A stretch of 64,000 bases of DNA from Gammaproteobacteria bacterium. GTDB lineage: Bacteria; Pseudomonadota; Gammaproteobacteria; Steroidobacterales; GCA-2729495. The notes under the pieces are model-generated. The model was not told the origin of the DNA and ran no database searches. It was given only the letters and a program-made list of their open reading frames with translations. The first letter of the stretch is position 1. The number at the start of each line of letters is the position of its first letter. Where the stretch lies: positions 124,001 through 188,000 of the forward strand of contig CP054183.1 of assembly GCA_015709695.1 (NCBI GenBank), read 5' to 3'. Positions 39,574-48,503 of the stretch are shown here, piece by piece. A program made the position numbers and the translations under genes.

Positions 39574-39595
39574 GCCGCCGGCACGGGACATTCCC

Positions 39596-41026
39596 ATGCG
39601 CAGAACCAAGATCATCGCCACGCTCGGCCCGGCCACCGACAAGCCGGGTGTTCTTGCCGAGCTCATTGCCGCCGGCGCCGATGTCGTGCGCATCAATTGC
39701 TCCCACGGCAGCTGGGAGGACCGCACGCGGCAGATCGGCCAGGTCCGCGAGCTGTCGGCTGCGGCGGGGAAGCACGTGGCGATCCTCGGTGACCTGCAGG
39801 GCCCGAAGATCCGCATCCACCGCTTCCGTGATGGCCCGGTGACCCTCAAGGAGGGCCAGGGCTTCGTGCTCGACACCGCCATGGATCCGCAGGCGGGGGA
39901 TGCCGGCGGCGTCGGCGTGGCCTACGACCGCCTGCCGCAGGATGTGGTGCGCGGTGACGTGCTGCTGCTCGATGACGGCCAGATCGTCCTCGGCGTCGAC
40001 AAGGTCGATGGCAGCCGCGTGTGCTGCACCGTCACCGCCGGCGGCGTGCTGTCCGACAACAAGGGCATCAATCGCCAGGGAGGCGGCCTCTCGGCGCCGG
40101 CGCTGACGCCGAAGGACAAGGAGGACATCCGCCAGGCCGCCGCCGCCGGCATCGACTGGCTCGCGGTGTCCTTCGTGCGGGGTGCCGACGACATGCACGA
40201 GGCGCGCGAACTGCTGCGCCGGGCAGGTGGCAGCGGCCACCTGATCGCGAAGATCGAGCGCGCGGAGGCGGTGGCCAACCTCGAGAGCATCATCGACGCC
40301 TCGGACGCGGTGATGGTCGCCCGCGGCGACCTCGGGGTGGAGATGGGCTACGCCGGGCTCACGGGCCTGCAGAAGAAGATCCTGCGCATGACCCGCGGCC
40401 GCCACAAGGTGGCGATCACGGCGACCCAGATGATGGAATCCATGGTGCACCAGCGCATGCCGACCCGCGCCGAGGTGTCGGATGTGGCCAACGCGGTCAT
40501 CGACGGTACCGACGCGGTCATGCTCTCGGCGGAGAGCGCGGTGGGCGAGTTCCCGGTGCGCGCGGTAGCGGCGATGGCGGAGGTCTGCGTCGGCGCCGAG
40601 ACCTACCAGTTCTCCGGCGGGCGCCCGCGCGACCGCGCCGACGACCAGTTCGAGGCCGTGGACGAGGCCATTGCCATGGCCGTCATGTACTCCGCCAACC
40701 ACCTGCGGCCCCAGGCCATCATGGCCCTGACCGAGTCGGGCAGCACACCGCTATGGATGTCGCGAGTACGCACCGACATCCCGATCTTCGCCTTCACGCG
40801 CCACGAGACCACGCGGCGGCGGGTGCAGCTGTACCGCGGTGTCTACCCGGTCGCTTTCGACATCACCCACTCCGATCCGGCGCTGGTCAACGAGGAAGTG
40901 ATCTCGACGCTGCGCGCCATGGGCCATGTGGAGGAGGGTGACCTGGTGATCATCACCAAGGGTGATTTCACCGGCGTTTCCGGCGGCACCAACGGCATGA
41001 AGATCCTGCGGGTCGGCGCCCGGTGA
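39596..41026 (+). CDS. pyk: Pyruvate kinase
   Basis: Pyruvate kinase makes ATP and pyruvate from phosphoenolpyruvate. The 476 residues begin RRTKIIATLGPATDK and include DLQGPKIRI, NKGINRQGGGLSAPALTPKD, the signature LIAKIERAEAVANLESII, ARGDLGVEMG and TATQMMESM. The allosteric C-domain is present. The ATG at 39596 lies 22 bp after pgk. Its TGA overlaps a GTG start of a transporter gene, so the two are likely coupled. Confidence 0.96.
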   Translation: MRRTKIIATLGPATDKPGVLAELIAAGADVVRINCSHGSWEDRTRQIGQVRELSAAAGKHVAILGDLQGPKIRIHRFRDGPVTLKEGQGFVLDTAMDPQAGDAGGVGVAYDRLPQDVVRGDVLLLDDGQIVLGVDKVDGSRVCCTVTAGGVLSDNKGINRQGGGLSAPALTPKDKEDIRQAAAAGIDWLAVSFVRGADDMHEARELLRRAGGSGHLIAKIERAEAVANLESIIDASDAVMVARGDLGVEMGYAGLTGLQKKILRMTRGRHKVAITATQMMESMVHQRMPTRAEVSDVANAVIDGTDAVMLSAESAVGEFPVRAVAAMAEVCVGAETYQFSGGRPRDRADDQFEAVDEAIAMAVMYSANHLRPQAIMALTESGSTPLWMSRVRTDIPIFAFTRHETTRRRVQLYRGVYPVAFDITHSDPALVNEEVISTLRAMGHVEEGDLVIITKGDFTGVSGGTNGMKILRVGAR

Positions 41027-42315
41027 GCCGTGCCGGCGGCCGCGGCGGCCTGCTGGGCCGGGTCGCGCAGGTGGAACCCGCGGAAGCGCCGGCGGTGGTG
41101 GCGGCGTTCCTGCTGTTCTTCTGCGTGCTCGGCGGCTATTTCGCGGTGCGCCCGGTGCGCGAGACCGTGGGGACGATCCTCGGCAAGGAACGGGTTGCGG
41201 ACCTGTACCTGGTGACATGGGTCGCGTCCATCCTCATCGTGCCGGCCTATGGCTGGCTTTGCACGCGATTCCGGCGCTCGGCGTTCCTGCCCTGGATCTA
41301 CGGCTTCGTCATGCTGTCGCTGGCGGCGGTCGGCCTGGCGTTCTCCACGCAGGCCGGCTACCTGGCCTTCGGCGAATTCTTCTATGTGTGGATCAGCGTG
41401 CTGAACCTGTTCATCGTCTCGGTGTTCTGGAGCTTCCTGCTTGAGCTGTTCGACACCGGCCAGACCCATCGCCTGTTCGGCGTGATTGCCGCCGGCGGCA
41501 CCACCGGCGCGCTGCTGGGGCCGCTGATGACGGACCTGACGGTTGCGCACATCGGCAACTCGGGCGTGCTCTACATGGGCGCGGCATTCTTCGCCGTGGC
41601 CATCTTCTGCCAGCGCCGCCTGCTGCGCATCTGGGCGGGTGCCCCGGTGCAGCACGGCGCACCAGCGCGCGACGAGCGCGCCATGGGCGGCAATCCCTTC
41701 GCCGGGTTCACGCTGGTGCTGAAGTCGCCCTACCTGCTGGGTATCGCGCTGTTCGTGGTGCTGCTGGCCTCGGTGAACACCTTCCTGTACTTCGAGCAGC
41801 TGCGGCTGGTGACCGAGACCTTCCCCGACATCGAGGAGCGTACCCGGGTCTTCAGCCGCCTCGACTACATCGTGCAGTCGCTGGCCGTGGTCTCGCAGCT
41901 CTTCATCACCGGCCGGGTGGCCTCGCGCCTCGGCGTGATGGTCCTGCTGACGGTGATTCCGGTGGCGATGGTGGCCGGTTTCACCGCGCTGGCGCTGTTC
42001 AACAGCTTCGCGGTGCTGGCGGTGGTATTCGTGGCGCGGCGCGCCGGCGAATACGCCTTCATCCGCCCGGCGCGCGAGATGCTCTTCAGCCGCGTGGATA
42101 CCGAGAGCAAGTACAAGGCCAAGAACCTGATCGACGTCCCCGTCTACCGTGGCGGGGATGCCCTGTCCGCGCAGGTCAAGGGCGCGCTGGAGGGCGGCGG
42201 GCTGTCCGCCGCGGGTGTGGCGCTGCTTGGCGCCGGGCTCGCCGGCGCCTGGGCCCTCAACGGCTGGTGGCTGGGGCGCCGCGCCGAGCGCCAGGCGCCA
42301 CCGGCCTCAGGATGA
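41023..42315 (+). CDS. MFS-type transporter resembling ATP/ADP nucleotide translocases
   Basis: The 430-residue protein has about 11-12 hydrophobic segments. The N-terminal region, FLLFFCVLGGYFAVRPVRET, resembles the TlcC/Npt nucleotide-antiporter group of the major facilitator superfamily known from Rickettsia and Chlamydia. Similar proteins occur in free-living gammaproteobacteria, where function is unproven. VFSRVDTESKYKAKNLIDVPVYRGGDALS near the C-terminus is characteristic of that free-living subgroup. It starts at GTG, overlapping the pyk stop by 4 bases, as the last gene of a glycolytic operon. Nucleotide or phosphorylated-metabolite transport is plausible but inferred. It overlaps the convergent peroxiredoxin gene by 9 bp. 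Confidence 0.75.
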   Translation: MSRAGGRGGLLGRVAQVEPAEAPAVVAAFLLFFCVLGGYFAVRPVRETVGTILGKERVADLYLVTWVASILIVPAYGWLCTRFRRSAFLPWIYGFVMLSLAAVGLAFSTQAGYLAFGEFFYVWISVLNLFIVSVFWSFLLELFDTGQTHRLFGVIAAGGTTGALLGPLMTDLTVAHIGNSGVLYMGAAFFAVAIFCQRRLLRIWAGAPVQHGAPARDERAMGGNPFAGFTLVLKSPYLLGIALFVVLLASVNTFLYFEQLRLVTETFPDIEERTRVFSRLDYIVQSLAVVSQLFITGRVASRLGVMVLLTVIPVAMVAGFTALALFNSFAVLAVVFVARRAGEYAFIRPAREMLFSRVDTESKYKAKNLIDVPVYRGGDALSAQVKGALEGGGLSAAGVALLGAGLAGAWALNGWWLGRRAERQAPPASG

Positions 42316-42855
42316 CTTCTTCGCGCCGAGCGCCTTGAGGTCCGCCAGCACCTCGGCGGAGTGCTTCTCGGGCTCCACGCTCTCGTAGTGCCTGGCGATC
42401 TTGCCGTCGGGCGCAATCAGGAACGACTGCCGCTTGGCGAGCTTGATCGGGCCGAAGCCGCCCATCACGCCGTACAGGTTGGTGACCGTGCCGTTGCTGT
42501 CGGCCAGCAGCGGGAAGGGCAGGCTGTACTTCCTGGCGAACTCGTCGTGGGAGGCGACGTCGTCGAGGCTGACGCCGAGCACCACCGCACCCAGGGCCTC
42601 GAAGGCGAAGATGTTGTCGCGGAACGAGCAGGCCTCCTTGGTGCAGCCCGGCGTCTGGTCCTTGGGATAGAAGTACAGCACGATCCACTGGCCGCGATGA
42701 TCCGCCAGTGTGTGCCACTTGCCGTTCTGGTCCTGCAGGCGGAAGTCCGGTGCCGGCTGGCCGACCGCCACATCCGCCTGCGCCGCGGCAACCGCGGTCA
42801 GCCCCATCAGGGCAACCGCCGCCGCCAGCCATCGATGCCACCGGGATCCCTGCAT
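42307..42855 (-). CDS. Exported BCP/PrxQ-type peroxiredoxin
   Basis: Peroxiredoxins reduce hydrogen peroxide and organic peroxides through a reactive cysteine. The 182-residue protein has the active site FYPKDQTPGCTKEACSFRDN, with the peroxidatic and resolving cysteines five residues apart as in BCP. Unlike cytoplasmic BCP, it carries an N-terminal signal peptide (about 1-27, LAAAVALMGLTAVAAAQA), so it should act in the periplasm. Its electron donor there is unknown. It lies convergent with the transporter gene. Confidence 0.9.
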   Translation of the reverse strand: MQGSRWHRWLAAAVALMGLTAVAAAQADVAVGQPAPDFRLQDQNGKWHTLADHRGQWIVLYFYPKDQTPGCTKEACSFRDNIFAFEALGAVVLGVSLDDVASHDEFARKYSLPFPLLADSNGTVTNLYGVMGGFGPIKLAKRQSFLIAPDGKIARHYESVEPEKHSAEVLADLKALGAKKSS

Positions 42856-42926
42856 GATCCTGCTCCGCGTCCGTTGGTGGCTTCGATCTTACCACCGGCC
42901 GGGTGCTGCGGCCGCACCCCGGAGCG

Positions 42927-43550
42927 CTACCTGCTGAAGTGGTATATCAGGTTGATCGATCCCCGCAGTGGCTCCTTGAAGGAGCTGTCGAAGTCGACAG
43001 AGAAGTATTCGAGCTCACCGCTGATGGACCAGTTGGCATTGACCTGGTGGCGCACGCCAGCGGCCAGGGCAAGGCCGTCATCGTCGTCGGACACGGACTC
43101 CGAAGCGCCGAATGCGGAAATGTCCACCTCGCCATCCTGGAAGGTATAGCCGGCCTTCCCGTAGACGAACCAGTCCGGTGCGAAGGAGCCCTGCGCCACA
43201 CCATAGAGCGTGAAGCCGTCGATGCTCGACTTGATATTCACGGGTACCGAGTCGATACCATCGCTGATGATGATGGTTTCTTCGCCATCACCTGAGTCGC
43301 CATACTTGAATTCGACCGCGAAGGCTTCGTTGAAGTCGTAGCCGATGCCGATCTGGTAGCCGACCGCGGTATCCTTGACTTCACCGGATGCCCACAGTCC
43401 CTCTGCGGCAATTGCCTCGGGCAGGCCATCCGTCTCGATGTTCGTACCGGTCAGGCCGCCGGTCAGGAAGAAGCCGGCTGCCCCTGCCGGCGACCCACAG
43501 GCCATGAGCAAGCTGGTCATCACCGCTGTCTTCAGCATTGAATCGTGCAT
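42927..43550 (-). CDS. Small outer-membrane beta-barrel protein, function unknown
   Basis: The 207-residue protein has a signal peptide ending near GSPAGA, then alternating strands rich in aromatic and Gly residues (GYQIGIGYDFNEAFAVEFKYG, FVYGKAGYTFQ, LEYFSVDF). It ends with a terminal aromatic strand, GSINLIYHFSR, fitting an 8-stranded OmpA-like or OmpW-like barrel. AAGGAG lies 6 bases before the ATG at 43550; the in-frame TTG at 43565 is rejected. It is divergent from the D-lactate dehydrogenase gene across a 130-bp region rich in palindromes. Its base composition is less GC-rich than its neighbours, which may mean it was acquired. Confidence 0.75.
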   Translation of the reverse strand: MHDSMLKTAVMTSLLMACGSPAGAAGFFLTGGLTGTNIETDGLPEAIAAEGLWASGEVKDTAVGYQIGIGYDFNEAFAVEFKYGDSGDGEETIIISDGIDSVPVNIKSSIDGFTLYGVAQGSFAPDWFVYGKAGYTFQDGEVDISAFGASESVSDDDDGLALAAGVRHQVNANWSISGELEYFSVDFDSSFKEPLRGSINLIYHFSR

Positions 43551-43591
43551 GGAGGACTCCTTCAAGCCGGTTCAGGGATGGCGTCCCCGGG

Positions 43592-43633
43592 ATGCTAGCA
43601 TTCATGCGCGATGGGGCACCTGCCCCAATTGGG
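43592..43633. promoter_or_regulatory. Cluster of three palindromes before ldhA and the barrel gene
   Basis: ATGCTAGCAT (43592-43601), TGGGGCA-CC-TGCCCCA (43612-43627) and CCCAATTGGG (43624-43633) are three near-perfect palindromes in 42 bp, the last two overlapping. They lie between divergent genes, where a regulator could control both. No known binding protein can be named. Confidence 0.4.
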
Positions 43634-43680
43634 TGAATTTCGCCGCCAAATGTGCTGTGCCCCTGAGGGAGCTGCCTGAC

Positions 43681-44688
43681 ATGAAGATCCTGTTTTTCGA
43701 TACCCACAGGTACGAGCGGGACGTGTTCCTCGCCGCCAACGCCGGGCATGGCCACGAGATCGAGTTCGTCGAGGTGAGGCTCGGGCCGGAAACCGCGGGG
43801 CTCGCCGCCGGCTTCGATGCGGTCTGCAGCTTCGTCAACGACCGTGTCAGCGAAGCGGCGATCCGCAGGCTGAAGGATGGCGGCGTCAGGGCCATCGCCC
43901 TGCGCTGCGCGGGGTTCAACCATGTGGACCTGCGGGCTGCGGCGGCAGCGGGGATTCCCGTGCTGCGGGTCCCGGCCTATTCGCCCCATGCGGTGGCCGA
44001 GCATGCCCTGGCGCTGCTGCTGACCCTGAACCGGAAGATCCACCGGGCCCATGCACGGGTGCGCGAGCTGAATTTCTCGCTCGAGGGGCTGGTGGGCTTC
44101 GACCTGTTCGGCAAGACCGCGGGCATCGTCGGCACCGGCAACATCGGCCGGGTGATGTGCCGGATATTCCGCGGCCTGGGCTGCCAGGTGCTGGCCCATG
44201 ACCTGTATCCCGACAGCCGCTTCGGCGAGGAGGCGGGCATCCGCTATGTCTCCCTGGAAGAGCTGCTGGCCGCGTCCGACATCGTTTCGCTGCATGTGCC
44301 GCTGAACAAGGGCACCCACCACATGATCAATGCCGGGTCGCTGGCGAAAATGAAGCCAGGAGTGATGCTGGTCAACACCGGCCGGGGCGCGCTGATCGAC
44401 ACCCCGGCATTGATCCGCGCGCTGAAGAGGAAGGAGATTGGCGGCGCCTGCCTGGATGTCTACGAGGAAGAAGAGGGCATCTTCTTCGAGGATCTTTCCG
44501 AGGCGGGCATCTCCGATGACCAGCTGGCCAGGCTGCTGACTTTCCCGAACGTGCTCATCACCAGCCACCAGGCATTCCTGACGACCGAAGCGCTCCGGCA
44601 GATCGCGCAGACGACGCTGTCCAACCTCACGAGCCTGGAAAAGTCCGGTGTGCCGGCCAACCAGGTCGAGGGTCTGCCTGCCGGATGA
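43681..44688 (+). CDS. ldhA: D-lactate dehydrogenase (D-2-hydroxyacid dehydrogenase)
   Basis: The 335-residue enzyme reduces pyruvate to D-lactate with NADH, a fermentation step. It shows LRCAGFNHVDL, VPAYSPHAVAEHALALLL, the NAD loop GIVGTGNIGRVM, VNTGRGALIDT (Arg), LDVYEEEEGIFFED (Glu) and a catalytic histidine in ITSHQAFLT. GVFFED-like sequence (here GIFFED) and the overall pattern fit LdhA. GAGGGAG precedes the ATG by 10 bases. It stands alone, downstream of the palindrome cluster, and follows pyk functionally as a pyruvate sink. Confidence 0.92.
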   Translation: MKILFFDTHRYERDVFLAANAGHGHEIEFVEVRLGPETAGLAAGFDAVCSFVNDRVSEAAIRRLKDGGVRAIALRCAGFNHVDLRAAAAAGIPVLRVPAYSPHAVAEHALALLLTLNRKIHRAHARVRELNFSLEGLVGFDLFGKTAGIVGTGNIGRVMCRIFRGLGCQVLAHDLYPDSRFGEEAGIRYVSLEELLAASDIVSLHVPLNKGTHHMINAGSLAKMKPGVMLVNTGRGALIDTPALIRALKRKEIGGACLDVYEEEEGIFFEDLSEAGISDDQLARLLTFPNVLITSHQAFLTTEALRQIAQTTLSNLTSLEKSGVPANQVEGLPAG

Positions 44689-44797
44689 TGCCTGCCGGCC
44701 GCGGGCGGCTTGACGCAGTCCCTTGTGGCGCGGGAGCTGCCGCGTATAGTCTTGGGCGCACTGCGGTCGCAGGTCGCTTCGGGAGATTCGGGCACCA

Positions 44798-46066
44798 ATG
44801 CCGGACAAGCCAACGGGTACGGCGGGGTCGCCCCGGGACCTGCGCATCGCGCTGATCCTGCCCGGCGGCGGCGCACGCGGCGCCTACCAGGTCGGCGTCC
44901 TCAAGGCGATCGCGGAGATCCTGCCGCGGCGCGCACCCAATCCGTTCCCGATCATCAGCGGCACGTCGGCCGGCGCCATCAGCGCGGCCGTCATCGCCAG
45001 CCAGGCGCGGGTGTTCCGCCATGCCGTATCGGACCTCGAGCGGGTGTGGGGACACTTCCGGTCCCAGCACGTGTTCCGTGCCGATTCCTGGACCATGCTC
45101 AAGAGCAGCGCGCACTGGACGGCTGCGATCATCTTCGGCGGCCTCGGCGTGGCCAACCCACGCTCGCTGCTCGACAACTCGCCGTTGCGCGAACTGCTGA
45201 CCCGGGCCATCAACCTGGGCGCCATCCAGGAGTCCATCGATCGCGGCTACCTCGATGCCGTGGCCATCACCGCCGCCGGCTATGGCTCGGCGCGCTCGGT
45301 GTCGTTTTTCCAGGGCGCCAGCGGGCACCGGCCCTGGGACAGGGTACGGCGGGTCGGGCGGCCCGACACCATCACGCTCAACCACCTCATGGCGAGCATC
45401 GCCGTGCCGATGATGTTCCCGCCGGTGCTGATCAACAAGGAATACTACGGCGACGGCGCCATGCGCCAGGCCACGCCGCTGTCGCCGGCGGTGCACCTCG
45501 GTGCCGACCGGCTGCTGGTCATCGGCGTGCGCGACGAGGAGTTCGACCCGGTCCCGGGGCCCGACGAGGACATCCCGTACCCCAGCCTCGGCCGCATCGC
45601 CGGCTACGTGCTCGATGCGCTGTTCATGGATGGCCTGTCGCAGGACCTCGAGCGCCTGACGCGCATCAACCAGATGCTCGAATGCCAGCCGAACCGGCAA
45701 TGCGATGTCGGCACGGCGCCGCTGCGCTACATCGATGCGCTGATCATGCTGCCGAGCCGGGACATCCGCGAGATTGCCGTGCGCCATGTCCACGAGATGC
45801 CCAGGCCGGTGCAGCTGCTGATGAACGGGCTGGGGGCGCTCAACTACGGCGGGCGCCAGCTGGCCAGCTACCTGCTGTTCGAGCAGGGCTACACCCGCGA
45901 GCTCATCCGGCTCGGCTACGAGGATGCGCTGGCCCGCCGCGACGAGATCCAGGCCTTCATGGAAGGCGCGCCCGTCACGGCGCCCTGCGGAATTGCCGGC
46001 TGGCGTGACCTGTCGGAGCAGTACTCGCAGCGGATGCGGGCCCTGAAGATGCCCGGGACCGGCTGA
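44798..46066 (+). CDS. Patatin-like phospholipase
   Basis: The 422-residue protein has the patatin-fold motifs: the oxyanion loop LPGGGARGAYQVGVL (residues 21-35), the nucleophile elbow SGTSAGA with Ser57, and the dyad aspartate Asp219 in YYGDGAM. It is a predicted serine lipid hydrolase. No signal peptide or membrane segment is evident, so it is probably cytoplasmic or peripheral. The C-terminal third (about 260-400) has no recognised domain. Substrate is unknown; phospholipids are the usual family substrate. It converges on rapZ with 10 bp between the stops. Confidence 0.88.
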   Translation: MPDKPTGTAGSPRDLRIALILPGGGARGAYQVGVLKAIAEILPRRAPNPFPIISGTSAGAISAAVIASQARVFRHAVSDLERVWGHFRSQHVFRADSWTMLKSSAHWTAAIIFGGLGVANPRSLLDNSPLRELLTRAINLGAIQESIDRGYLDAVAITAAGYGSARSVSFFQGASGHRPWDRVRRVGRPDTITLNHLMASIAVPMMFPPVLINKEYYGDGAMRQATPLSPAVHLGADRLLVIGVRDEEFDPVPGPDEDIPYPSLGRIAGYVLDALFMDGLSQDLERLTRINQMLECQPNRQCDVGTAPLRYIDALIMLPSRDIREIAVRHVHEMPRPVQLLMNGLGALNYGGRQLASYLLFEQGYTRELIRLGYEDALARRDEIQAFMEGAPVTAPCGIAGWRDLSEQYSQRMRALKMPGTG

Positions 46067-46076
46067 GCCGCGGCGT

Positions 46077-46979
46077 TCAGTCTGGCGGCCGCGCGCCGGC
46101 TTCTTCCGGAGGGCGGTCGATGCCGCGCAACTCGGTGTGCCGGATGAGCACCTGCTGGTGCTGGCGCGCCAGTTCCGTGGCCAGCTTGTCCGCCATGTAG
46201 ACCGAGCGGTGCTGGCCACCCGTGCAACCGAGCGCCACGGTGAGGTAGTTGCGATTGAAATCCGCGTAGCGCGGGATCCAGCGCTGCAGGAAGCCGAGGA
46301 TGTCGCGGTACATCTCCTGCACCGGTGGCTGGGCATCCAGGTAGGCGATCACCTGGGCGTCGCGGCCCGTCAGCGGGCGCAGGCTGAGCTCCCAGTACGG
46401 GTTCGGCAGGCAGCGCAGGTCGAAGACGAAGTCGGCGTCCAGCGGAATGCCGTGCTTGTAGCCGAAGGACTCGATGAGGATCGACAGCCCGGGTTCCGTG
46501 CGCAGCCCCACCCGGCCGCGCACCGCATCGCGCAGCTGGTAGATGCTGGTCTGGCTGGTATCGATGATGAGCTCGGCAGCGGCCATGACCGGCCCCAGCA
46601 ATTCGCGCTCGCGGGTGATCGCCTCCCGCAGGCTCATGCCCTGGGCCGACAGCGGGTGGGGGCGGCGGCTCTCCGCGTAGCGCTTCAGCAGGCTGTCCTC
46701 GCTGGCGTGAAGGAAGACGATCTCGCAGCGGATGCCGAGCCCGCGGAAGCGGCGGATCAGCTCCGGCAGCGACTCCAGGTCGGCGGCGCGGCTGCGCACG
46801 TCCACGCCCACGGCGAGGTTCTCGTAGAAAGGGTCGCCGGTGGCGGCGATCTGCGAAATCACCGAGTCGAGCAGGGCCGCCGGGACGTTGTCGATGCAAT
46901 AGAAGCCCACGTCCTCGAGCAGGTGCAGCGCCACGCTCTTTCCCGAACCGGACAGGCCGCTGACGATGATCAGGCGCAT
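46077..46979 (-). CDS. rapZ: RNase adapter protein RapZ
   Basis: In E. coli RapZ senses glucosamine-6-phosphate and directs RNase E to the small RNA GlmZ. Other family members bind nucleotides. The 300 residues begin with a P-loop, VSGLSGSGKSVAL, and end with the conserved C-terminal domain LTVALGCTGGQHRSVYMAD. RFRGLGI and FGYKHGIPLDADFVFDLR are family markers. Its ATG overlaps the rpoN stop by 10 bp. In Pseudomonas and E. coli, hpf and ptsN lie between rpoN and rapZ; here they are missing. The C-terminal tail extends past the family end and is acidic and Pro-rich. Confidence 0.93.
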   Translation of the reverse strand: MRLIIVSGLSGSGKSVALHLLEDVGFYCIDNVPAALLDSVISQIAATGDPFYENLAVGVDVRSRAADLESLPELIRRFRGLGIRCEIVFLHASEDSLLKRYAESRRPHPLSAQGMSLREAITRERELLGPVMAAAELIIDTSQTSIYQLRDAVRGRVGLRTEPGLSILIESFGYKHGIPLDADFVFDLRCLPNPYWELSLRPLTGRDAQVIAYLDAQPPVQEMYRDILGFLQRWIPRYADFNRNYLTVALGCTGGQHRSVYMADKLATELARQHQQVLIRHTELRGIDRPPEEAGARPPD

Positions 46980-48481
46980 GGCGGTGCCGGCCGGCGCACG
47001 CCCCGGCGTCGGCGCTCGCTGGATGGCGGGATCTTCATGGCCTCGCGGTACTTGGCCACGGTGCGCCGCGCGACGTTGATGCCGTCGGCCTGCAGCAGTT
47101 CGGCGATGCGGCTGTCGCTCAGCGGCGCCCCGGGGCTTTCCTGGCCCACGAGCTTGCGGATCCGCGCCCGGACCGCGGTCGAGGACTGCTCCGTGCCATC
47201 CTCGCCCGCGACCTGGCTGGAGAAGAAGTAGCGCAGTTCGAACACGCCGCGGGGAGTATGCATGTACTTGCCGGAGGTGACGCGCGAGATGGTGGATTCG
47301 TGCATTTCCACCGCCTCGGCCACGTCCCTGAGGATCATCGGCTTCATGCGCTCCTCGCCATGCTCGAAGAAATCGGCCTGGCGGTCGACGATGCAGCTGG
47401 CGACCTTGAACAGCGTGTCGTTGCGGATCTCCAGGCTGCGCACCAGCCAGCGCGCCTCCTGCAGCTGGGTGCGCAGTACCGCGTGCTCGGGATTCCCGCG
47501 CAGCATCTGCGCGTAGGCCTGGTTGACCCGCAGGCGCGGTGCCAGGGAGCGGTTGACCTCGACCAGCCACTTGCCGTCGTGCTTGCGCACGAACACGTCG
47601 GGCACCACGTACTCGGGCCGCGCCGCCTCGATGCCGGCACCCGGCCGGGGATTGCAGGCCCGCACCAGCGCGAGCGCCGACTCGAGCTCGGTGTCGGACA
47701 CGCCGAGCTTGCGCCGCAGCATGGCGAACTGCTGCTCCGCCACGAGATCGAGGTGCGAGGCCGCGACCGCCTGCGCCAGTGCCAGCCCGGGTGTGGCCGG
47801 GTCCAGCTGCTGCAGCTGCAGTGCGATGCACTCGCGCAGGTCACGGGCCGCCACGCCCGGCGGGTCGAGCATCTGTACCCGCGCGAGCACCTGTTCGACC
47901 TCGGCGAGCGCGAAGCCGGCGGTGGCCGGCAGCATGGCGAGGATGGCCTGTGTCGATTCGGTCAGGTAGCCGTCATCGTTGACGTAGTCGATCAGCGCCT
48001 CGCCGATGAGCGCCTCGCGCGGGCTGAAGTGGTCCATCTCCAGCTGCCAGAGCAGGTGCTCGCGCAGCGACTGCCCGGTTTCGTCGGCAATCTCCGCCTG
48101 CCGGTCGTCGTCCGACCAGGGATCGCTGCGGCTGGTCGCCGATGCCTCGTTCCACAGCGGGGAGTCGAGCGGCCCGTCGGGGAGCACGCCGCTCTCGTCG
48201 GGGTCGTAGTCGAAATCGCCGGCCGTGTCGGCGGTGTCGGCCACCACGGGCTCGCGGTCGCCGTCGAAACGCTCGAACTCGGCCGCTTCGGCGATCCCGG
48301 GGGCATCCGCATCCCGCTCGGCCGGCTCCTCGACCTCCAGCATGACGTTGCTGTCGAGCAGCTGCTGGAGCTGTGCATTCAGCTCCAGGACGGGCAGCTG
48401 CAGCAGGCGGATTGCCTGCTGGAGCTGTGGCGTCATGGTCAACTGCTGACCAACACGCAGCTGCAACGAGGGTTTCAGCAT
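46970..48481 (-). CDS. rpoN: RNA polymerase sigma-54 factor
   Basis: RpoN directs RNA polymerase to -24/-12 promoters of nitrogen, flagellar and other genes, and needs an AAA+ activator. The 503-residue protein has region I with LQLRVGQQLTMTPQLQQAIRLLQLP, an acidic region II (about 50-150), the DNA-binding HTH and the RpoN box ARRTVAKYREAM near the C-terminus. The ATG at 48481 is the family start (MLKPSLQL); an earlier in-frame start adds 34 unconserved residues. It follows lptB by 22 bp and overlaps rapZ, so lptC-lptA-lptB-rpoN-rapZ looks like one operon. Confidence 0.95.
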   Translation of the reverse strand: MLKPSLQLRVGQQLTMTPQLQQAIRLLQLPVLELNAQLQQLLDSNVMLEVEEPAERDADAPGIAEAAEFERFDGDREPVVADTADTAGDFDYDPDESGVLPDGPLDSPLWNEASATSRSDPWSDDDRQAEIADETGQSLREHLLWQLEMDHFSPREALIGEALIDYVNDDGYLTESTQAILAMLPATAGFALAEVEQVLARVQMLDPPGVAARDLRECIALQLQQLDPATPGLALAQAVAASHLDLVAEQQFAMLRRKLGVSDTELESALALVRACNPRPGAGIEAARPEYVVPDVFVRKHDGKWLVEVNRSLAPRLRVNQAYAQMLRGNPEHAVLRTQLQEARWLVRSLEIRNDTLFKVASCIVDRQADFFEHGEERMKPMILRDVAEAVEMHESTISRVTSGKYMHTPRGVFELRYFFSSQVAGEDGTEQSSTAVRARIRKLVGQESPGAPLSDSRIAELLQADGINVARRTVAKYREAMKIPPSSERRRRGVRRPAPPCA

Positions 48482-48503
48482 CGGTCCTTCATCTGCGCCC
48501 GGT

